Of a stretch of 36,363 bases of DNA, positions 31,214 to 36,363 are shown piece after piece (the first letter of the stretch is position 1; the number at the start of each line of letters is the position of its first letter). Under the pieces are notes generated by a model, which was not told the origin of the DNA, did not search any database, and saw only the letters and a program-made list of their open reading frames with translations. Location of the stretch: the IMG/VR virus record IMGVR_UViG_3300030380_004858, positions 1 through 36,363 of that record; one strand, 5' to 3'. The position numbers and the translations under genes were made by a program. Source of the stretch: a virus.

Positions 31214-34200
31214 GTTTTACATCTGATCAAGGGCGCAGAGTTTTTGCTTTAGAGATTGGTGGGCTCATTTATCGTTATCATAGTGGTGCAGGGTGCACAG
31301 GGCTTAACACGCTGATAGCTACAGGTATTAATTATGTAGATGTTAAGGGCATCACAGCAGTAAGCGCCTTTGGTGCATCTATAGATCCATCAGGGGGTAT
31401 AGGTGAGTATGAGCCTATTAATGTGACACTTAGCATTAATAAGCGAGGCGGAGTATCTGATGCAGGTGTAGTATTTGGCAGATGTGGCGCAAGATCTGCA
31501 GGCACTAGAGCAAGGCTTACAGCTAGTGCAGATAGAGATGACTCTACTATATTTATTAATACAGATCTAACAGGGCTTAGTTATCCTAGATTATTGCAGC
31601 TAGGTGCTGAGTCAATTAGAGTTTCTAGTGCAACAAGTACTACACTTACTGTAACAGGTGGCAGGGGCTCTGCTAATACACCTCAGCAAAATCACTCTAT
31701 AGATTTAGAGGGCGTGTCTGTGCCAGAGGTCACCACTGAGATTACTACATTTAGAGGCAGGCGCGCTAAATTGCACTGTGCTCATCAGTATCCTGATGGC
31801 TCATTAAGTGCATGGCTTGAGGTGTGTAATGGTTTTATAGAGAGCACACCTGTCATAGAACTTGGTGATAGCATTAACTTATCTATTGTGCCTATGGTCG
31901 CACTGATAGACACAGTGGTAACTGATAAAGGACTTAATCAAACTAAGCTACTGCATAATTATCATCACTTTGGAAATAGAGGTAATCTATTAGAATATGG
32001 CATGCAGATTAATGCAGAGCCCTATGGATTTAATAGATATGATCTAGATCATAGTTCAACAGTAACAGCATCTACTATAACTGTTTTTGAGGAGAGTACT
32101 ACAATAGAGCTAGACTATGATGTATCATTACCAACAGGCCTAGATAGTAATGATGAGTTTATATTGCCAAGGCCTCACCCACGCTATCCATTTATTCAAA
32201 TAAATCAAGGCAATGGGCCTGCATGTTTTCCAACTGCAATTACTAGCACTACTAACTCAGATGGGCGGGCTGTTTACAGTATAGCTCTTAACTCATTTGC
32301 TAACTCAGCTAATGCTACTCAGCTAGCCTTAAGCTATTATATTAGTGTGCATGCTAATGTTGAGCTAAAACAGCATGTAATTAGTGGTCTAAAAGAATGG
32401 CCTACTGTAATTAATGATACACTAGAATCCGATGGCCCATCATCTACAGCAGGCATATCAGGGGGCTTGATAAGTTGGCGACTCACAGAAGATAATCAAG
32501 TTATAGCAAGCAAGCTGAGTCAGAGTGGCGTGCCTTGTAATCTGTATCTTTGGACTAATCAAGATGCATTTATTAATAATAATGAGCCTTGGCCCTTTGC
32601 TAGAGCTTTTGATGGTAATCAGTCGAGCCTAGCAGCATCTTCACAAAATAGAGTGTGGTACCCAATAGATTTATCTAAAGAAGATCAAGCGCCATTTGAA
32701 GACTACAGAGGCACAGCAAATAGAGAATCAGGCTATTATGTTACTATCAAAGTTGGTGGCACACAAACTACTAAAACACATCAGCTAAAAGATGTGGCTT
32801 TAGCCTATTATCAAATAGATGAAGATAGAATCCTAACAGAGGGTAGCTTAGGTTTACCTAGCACAGCCACAGGTGAGCTATTTGATGTAGTAGTGAGTTA
32901 TTATCACAGAGAGTCAGAGGGCATTAGAGAGCAAACCTTTAAAGCTACTCATGAGAGTGTAGCAACGTTCAATGGTGTAAATGTAGGTTACTATATACAC
33001 ATCAACAGATCATTCTTAACAGACTGTGTGAGCTTTGGTGATTGGGCCACAGGTGAGAGAGCACTAATTACAAGAGGTGGCCGGTTTCAAAATGAGCGCA
33101 TAGGTACAGCACTTTTACAGCTTCTTAGCAGTGGAGGTGGGGGCACTGTTAATAGCACTTATGATGTATTTAATGTGGGCTGTAATCTTGATCTAGATCA
33201 TATAGATGAAGACAGCTTTTTAAGCATAGATGCTGCAAGCCCATTTACAGTATCTGGGCAATTTTCAGGCGTGGGTGCTAATGTAAGAAACATTATCAAT
33301 AGCCTGCTTAAGCTCATTGGTGCTGTGATGATCATGAAAAGATCTGAGACCGGTGCTAGTCAGATAGCATTAGTGCCCATAGGGGCTGAGAGGTCTGCAG
33401 ATGTAGCATTAGAAATTAGTGCTGGTGATTGGCTTACAGAGCCTGCGCCCACTTGGGATAATTATGAGGATGTAGTCACACAGATTAAATATATGTATGA
33501 CTATGATGTTCAAGAGGATAAATATAAATCTGAGGTTTTCTTCAATAATCAAGAGGCCATCTCTCGCTATGGAGGCGAACGGTCACAGATTACTTTAGAG
33601 CTTGCAGGCATAAGCTCTGATCAATTTGGGCGAGGTGCAGGCAATGTATATGCAGAGTTTTTACCCACCTCGGCCCGCATCTTTAATCTACTATCTAACC
33701 CCTTGAGGATGTGGCGTGGCTCTATAGGCACAGGTCAAAGCTCACTATTAGACTTAGGTGCATATGTAAAATGCTCATCACCTCACCTCAGAGACTATTC
33801 TGATAATTATGGGGTTACTGATGGCATTGCAATGGTTCGCTCTATTAGACAGGAGCTAATGAGTGAGGGCTGTGAGCTTGAGCTTATTACCACTGGCTTA
33901 ACTGCAGTGGCTTGGAATAGCTCCGCTACAGTAGCCACAATGCCTACTACTACTACAGTTACTGTTAATGCTAATGACTTTAGCTCAAGCTCTATATCAG
34001 ATGTGAGCTTTTTTGCAGTGGGTGATGTAGTAGACTATGTGCCAAAGGGTGCACAGGACACTGCTATAACTGGCCTAACTATTAGCGATATAACAAGCAA
34101 TACTATCACCTTTACAAGTGCTCACACTATATCAGTGGCAGGTGGTACACTCGAGCCTACTACCTATGCTAATGCAAGTGATACCCATAAATCTGATGCT

Positions 34201-34260
34201 TATTTAGCATCAAGCTCAGACTTACTTAACTCTACAGATGATGCAAAGGAATACAACTAA
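31210..34260 (+). CDS. Large tail tip/hub protein (host-specificity candidate)
   Basis: A 1016-aa protein, the longest in the window. Near the N-terminus is an AGVVFGRCGARSAGTRARLTAS-type region with a nearby GAESIRVSSATSTTLTVTGGRG fold (about residues 130-155), and the C-terminal about 110 residues hold a second such module: FFAVGDVVDYVPKG... ISDITSNTITFTSAHTI. The GDVV...I..NTIT pattern recurs at the ends of phage tail hub or fibre-attachment proteins. Many aromatic residues lie in the middle, suited to host contact. It probably closes the tail tube and attaches the fibre made from 35536. No endopeptidase motif was found. Confidence 0.65.
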   Translation: MSFTSDQGRRVFALEIGGLIYRYHSGAGCTGLNTLIATGINYVDVKGITAVSAFGASIDPSGGIGEYEPINVTLSINKRGGVSDAGVVFGRCGARSAGTRARLTASADRDDSTIFINTDLTGLSYPRLLQLGAESIRVSSATSTTLTVTGGRGSANTPQQNHSIDLEGVSVPEVTTEITTFRGRRAKLHCAHQYPDGSLSAWLEVCNGFIESTPVIELGDSINLSIVPMVALIDTVVTDKGLNQTKLLHNYHHFGNRGNLLEYGMQINAEPYGFNRYDLDHSSTVTASTITVFEESTTIELDYDVSLPTGLDSNDEFILPRPHPRYPFIQINQGNGPACFPTAITSTTNSDGRAVYSIALNSFANSANATQLALSYYISVHANVELKQHVISGLKEWPTVINDTLESDGPSSTAGISGGLISWRLTEDNQVIASKLSQSGVPCNLYLWTNQDAFINNNEPWPFARAFDGNQSSLAASSQNRVWYPIDLSKEDQAPFEDYRGTANRESGYYVTIKVGGTQTTKTHQLKDVALAYYQIDEDRILTEGSLGLPSTATGELFDVVVSYYHRESEGIREQTFKATHESVATFNGVNVGYYIHINRSFLTDCVSFGDWATGERALITRGGRFQNERIGTALLQLLSSGGGGTVNSTYDVFNVGCNLDLDHIDEDSFLSIDAASPFTVSGQFSGVGANVRNIINSLLKLIGAVMIMKRSETGASQIALVPIGAERSADVALEISAGDWLTEPAPTWDNYEDVVTQIKYMYDYDVQEDKYKSEVFFNNQEAISRYGGERSQITLELAGISSDQFGRGAGNVYAEFLPTSARIFNLLSNPLRMWRGSIGTGQSSLLDLGAYVKCSSPHLRDYSDNYGVTDGIAMVRSIRQELMSEGCELELITTGLTAVAWNSSATVATMPTTTTVTVNANDFSSSSISDVSFFAVGDVVDYVPKGAQDTAITGLTISDITSNTITFTSAHTISVAGGTLEPTTYANASDTHKSDAYLASSSDLLNSTDDAKEYN

Positions 34261-34941
34261 ATGCCAACTAAAGCAGAATTAGAAAAGCAGATTCAAGCTC
34301 TTGTGCTAAGGGCTGAGAGCCTTGAGGGCGACATTAGGCGTACTAAGCGTGCTCTAGGTCAAGCTCATTTAGACATGAATGTTACAGTAAATGAGGGGCA
34401 TAATCATTTAACCCCTCACGTTTCAGAGCATGCCCGCAATGCTATCGCCAGAGCTAAGGCAGAGCTTGACTCTGTAGTCATAGACCCATGCTCTAGAATA
34501 GATATTTATATTAAATCTACTCAGGGCATTGGTTGGAGCTGGGTTGAGCCATACACTAAAAATGGACAATTTGCGTGGTGTGGTGCCTTTGCTGCATTTT
34601 GTTATACTAATGTAAATATGCAAACTAAAAAGAAGATCTTTCCAAGCTGTTATAGGATGTATTCTAACTGGGCTAAAACATCTCGCAAAGTCTCTATTGA
34701 GACTATAGAAGCAGGTGATATTGTCGTCGTGTATACATCAAAAAGAAGTGTTCAGGGTGATCACATAACACTATGTGTAGATGCATCAACTGCTAATGAT
34801 GGTTACATAACTACTATTGAGGGCAATGCTCATGGCACCTTAGGCAATGGCCAAAAGGGTGAGGGCGTTATTACTCGACAGCGTGAGCTACACGAGGTGG
34901 CACATGTATATAGATTGCTTGGTCTAGACTTTGATGAGTGA
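34261..34941 (+). CDS. CHAP/NlpC-type lysin
   Basis: A 226-aa protein. The N-terminal about 60 residues form a charged helix. Residues about 98-190 are a CHAP-like amidase/endopeptidase domain with the catalytic triad visible: Cys107 in WCGAF, His168 in GDHITL and Asn189 in EGNAHG. VSIETIEAGDIVVV (144-157) precedes the His, as in the family. It would cleave peptidoglycan, either as endolysin for host lysis or as a virion-bound hydrolase. The neighbouring 73-aa two-TM protein suggests the lysis role. No signal peptide is visible, so a holin would be needed for export. The gene begins on the base after the previous stop. Confidence 0.8.
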   Translation: MPTKAELEKQIQALVLRAESLEGDIRRTKRALGQAHLDMNVTVNEGHNHLTPHVSEHARNAIARAKAELDSVVIDPCSRIDIYIKSTQGIGWSWVEPYTKNGQFAWCGAFAAFCYTNVNMQTKKKIFPSCYRMYSNWAKTSRKVSIETIEAGDIVVVYTSKRSVQGDHITLCVDASTANDGYITTIEGNAHGTLGNGQKGEGVITRQRELHEVAHVYRLLGLDFDE

Positions 34942-35152
34942 TCAGCAAGCGACATTGACAAAAAAAGCAGGCGGTCGAAAGGCATTAGCTTTTTATAGTG
35001 CCCTTGCCTGCTGTTTTATTTTAGCTCTATTAGACAAAGCACATGCAGAGGTTTTAGGATTGATTGACACATTATTCTTTATTTATGCCGGTGCGAATGT
35101 CATGGCAAAGCGACAACTACAACCACAAACAAAGGACAGATCAAATGAGTAA
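34934..35152 (+). CDS. Holin candidate, two-TM protein
   Basis: A 72-aa protein from ATG 34934 (TTG 34931 is possible) overlapping the lysin by 8 bases. Two hydrophobic segments, about residues 19-34 (LAFYSALACCFILALL) and 39-57 (AEVLGLIDTLFFIYAGANVM), form a hairpin, and a short charged C-terminus follows. Size, topology and position next to the lysin fit a class II-like holin. Compare the separate membrane-protein cluster 2380-3374, which could hold further lysis genes. The next start overlaps its end (8 bases). Confidence 0.68.
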   Translation: MSDQQATLTKKAGGRKALAFYSALACCFILALLDKAHAEVLGLIDTLFFIYAGANVMAKRQLQPQTKDRSNE

Positions 35153-35522
35153 ACTCGGAGTTCAAAACCCAATTACAGCCGGTCAAGTGGTCGGCGCTTA
35201 CAACGCTTCAGCAGTAAACGACACTGACTGGCACACTTTAACGAGCAACAGTTTTTATGATATTGCTACAGGTACACAATTTACCGATGGTCTACAGTTT
35301 GCCTATGTTGCGATTATGTCTGATGCCTCAGACCTAAGCTTTTTTAAACTGAGAGCAGCAGACAGCTCAAGCGATGGAAAAACAAATACAGACGGTGTTA
35401 TTCCTGTTTTTGGTGGGTTCGACATTGATACACAAGCAATTCAAAATGTGATCACTTCAATCGCATATGCTAAAGCCTCAGCTAGTGACAAAGCTGTCAT
35501 TTATGCTGGATTCAATAAATAA
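35145..35522 (+). CDS. Small virion protein upstream of the fibre
   Basis: A 125-aa protein from ATG 35145 with AAAGGA (35131-35136) upstream; an earlier in-frame start at 35064 lies in the holin gene. It is Ser/Ala/Asp-rich and beta-prone (SDASDLSFFKLRAADSSSDG, VIPVFGGFDIDTQAIQNVI), with no TM or signal. It resembles small proteins encoded before fibre genes that join the fibre to the tail, but I do not recognise a family. AAGGAG (35521-35526) after its stop leads to the fibre start. Confidence 0.6.
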   Translation: MSKLGVQNPITAGQVVGAYNASAVNDTDWHTLTSNSFYDIATGTQFTDGLQFAYVAIMSDASDLSFFKLRAADSSSDGKTNTDGVIPVFGGFDIDTQAIQNVITSIAYAKASASDKAVIYAGFNK

Positions 35523-35535
35523 GGAGAAAATAATT

Positions 35536-36363
35536 ATGGCTATTTCATTAGGTGGATTTTCAGGTGGTGGTGGTGGAGCAGGCTCAGACACTCTTGATGA
35601 TGTTACAGGCAGAGGAGCAACAACAACAAATGCAATCACCGTTGGTGGTGTCTCCATCGGTTCAGCTTTTAGTCTGCCTACTTCCGATGGTTTAGCAAAT
35701 CAAGTTCTTCAAACAAATGGAAGTGGCTCTTTAAGCTTTGCAACTTTGGACTTCACTGGAGGCCTTGAATACAAAGGCTCATTCAATGCAACAGCAGGTA
35801 CTCCAAGTCTAGCAACTGCTCAAAAGGGCGACTATTACAAGATTGATACAGCCGGAACAATTTATGGACAAACATGGGCCGTTAATGATTCACTGATTAT
35901 AAATGCAGATATGGGCGGTTCAATCACAAATAGCAAGATTGATAAGATCGACAACACCGAGCCGACAAATGTTCTGATCACTACTAATAATTTAAGCGAT
36001 TTGGACAACGCTACAACAGCACGAACGAATCTTGGACTTGGCAACGCAGCAACGCTGACCACAGGTGTGGCGAATGGAAACGTGATTGTAGCGGACTCTA
36101 CTGGACTTCCTGCGATTGATGGTAGTCAATTGACAGGCATAACAGCGACCGATTCAACTAAGTTGGCTATTGCTAACAACTTAAGCGATTTGGACAACGC
36201 TACAACAGCACGAACGAATCTTGGACTTGGCAATGTTGCAACGCTGACAACAGGTGTGGCAAATGGAAACGTAATTGTAGCTGACTCTACTGGACTTCCT
36301 GCGATTGATGGTAGTCAGTTGACAGGGATCACAGCGACCGATTCAACTAAGTTGGCTATTGCT
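35536..36363 (+). CDS. Tail fibre, 5' part (continues at position 19)
   Basis: 276 codons from ATG 35536 to the window end with no stop; AAGGAG sits 9 bases before the ATG. The N-terminal part (residues 1-40) has GGFSGGGGGAGSDTLDDVTGRGATTT, an attachment-type element. A middle domain (about 75-140) contains LEYKGSFNATAG... KGDYYKIDTAGTI, a pattern seen in fibres of other phages. Two complete 63-residue repeats start at 35986 and 36175, the second ending exactly at base 36363. Reading on from position 19 gives two more repeats, a partial one and the C-terminal domain. Confidence 0.88.
   Translation, partial: MAISLGGFSGGGGGAGSDTLDDVTGRGATTTNAITVGGVSIGSAFSLPTSDGLANQVLQTNGSGSLSFATLDFTGGLEYKGSFNATAGTPSLATAQKGDYYKIDTAGTIYGQTWAVNDSLIINADMGGSITNSKIDKIDNTEPTNVLITTNNLSDLDNATTARTNLGLGNAATLTTGVANGNVIVADSTGLPAIDGSQLTGITATDSTKLAIANNLSDLDNATTARTNLGLGNVATLTTGVANGNVIVADSTGLPAIDGSQLTGITATDSTKLAIA
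35986..36363 (+). repeat. 189-bp in-frame tandem repeats of the fibre (units 1-2)
   Basis: Units begin at 35986 and 36175, each 189 bp (63 codons) with the NLSDLDNATTARTNLGLG opening and a VIVADSTGLPAIDGSQLTG core. The same units continue at 19, 208 and, partially, 397. Because the window ends inside the array, the true copy number could be larger than five. Confidence 0.9.
36346..36363 (+). repeat. 18-bp terminal direct repeat (circular overlap)
   Basis: ACTAAGTTGGCTATTGCT at the window end is identical to 1-18. Merging the two keeps both the fibre reading frame and the 189-bp repeat spacing (36185 + 189 corresponds to 29). Confidence 0.9.

Noticed and set aside
35986-36363. Repeats at the window ends considered as a CRISPR-like or non-coding array
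   Set aside because: The period is 189 bp, in frame, and encodes a known type of fibre repeat.
36346-36363. 18-bp terminal repeat considered as a physical terminal redundancy or cohesive end
   Set aside because: It lies inside a coding repeat and keeps the gene intact when joined; an assembly overlap of a circular or permuted genome is simpler.
1-36363. Integrase, excisionase or attachment site expected for a temperate phage
   Set aside because: No tyrosine or serine recombinase catalytic motif was seen; the Cro-like protein alone is not enough, so I do not call the phage temperate.
1-36363. tRNA or rRNA genes
   Set aside because: I saw no cloverleaf-like sequence in the few non-coding gaps; not an exhaustive computation.

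Overview
The window is the near-complete genome of a tailed double-stranded DNA phage. It has a siphovirus layout: HK97-type head genes, a tape measure, a G/GT tail chaperone pair, and no sheath or integrase that I can recognise. It is AT-rich, compactly coded and full of ATGA/GTGA stop-start overlaps. The last 18 bases (36346-36363) are identical to the first 18 (1-18). Joining the ends there keeps one tail-fibre reading frame open across the junction and preserves its 189-bp repeat period. The molecule is therefore best read as circular or circularly permuted (about 36345 bp after merging the overlap), with an arbitrary breakpoint inside the fibre gene. The host cannot be named. Spanin-like envelope proteins and Mu-like head genes point weakly to a Gram-negative, probably proteobacterial, host.

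Layout. (1) 35145 to the end, then 1 to 2368: a receptor-binding cassette with a 639-codon repeat-bearing fibre and three small beta-rich proteins. (2) 2380-3811: three small membrane/coiled-coil proteins (spanin- or holin-like) and a dCMP deaminase. (3) 3798-5550, minus strand: a RecT-like annealing protein, a small membrane protein and a Cro-like repressor, with two near-identical promoter elements. (4) 5693-12446, plus strand: a replication and DNA-metabolism operon. It contains a lambda O-like initiator with six iterons inside its coding sequence, a DnaC-like loader, a ribbon-helix-helix regulator, SSB, ThyX, a protein with three HTH-like repeats and a DNA methyltransferase. (5) 12509-14308: small and large terminase. 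(6) 14318-15992: an accessory insertion between terminase and portal. It holds a class III nucleotide cyclase with a hydrophobic C-terminus, a translationally coupled two-TM coiled-coil protein, and a minus-strand orphan with its own terminator. (7) 16220-34260: a strong promoter followed by portal, Mu I-like protease, decoration protein, major capsid, minor head, connectors, tail tube, frameshifted tail chaperones, tape measure and tail-tip proteins. (8) 34261-35152: CHAP-type lysin and holin candidate.

How it works together. The minus-strand repressor and the plus-strand initiator diverge from 5551-5692. Initiator, iterons, AT-rich stretch and helicase loader form a lambda O/P-like replication module that would recruit the host replisome (no phage polymerase is visible). 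dCMP deaminase supplies dUMP and ThyX converts it to dTMP. A perfect 15-bp palindrome (GTTAAC pair) occurs both at the middle-operon control region (7682) and just upstream of the late promoter (16175), suggesting one regulator controls both.

The most unusual element is the cyclase plus membrane-protein pair at 14318-15587. It recalls the cyclase-effector logic of Pycsar-type antiphage signalling, but here it sits inside a phage genome and the partner shows no recognisable nucleotide-binding domain. Other notable points are a clear unannotated -1 frameshift (GGGAAAA plus hairpin) in the tail chaperones, intragenic iterons, and a protease fused to two extra N-terminal domains.
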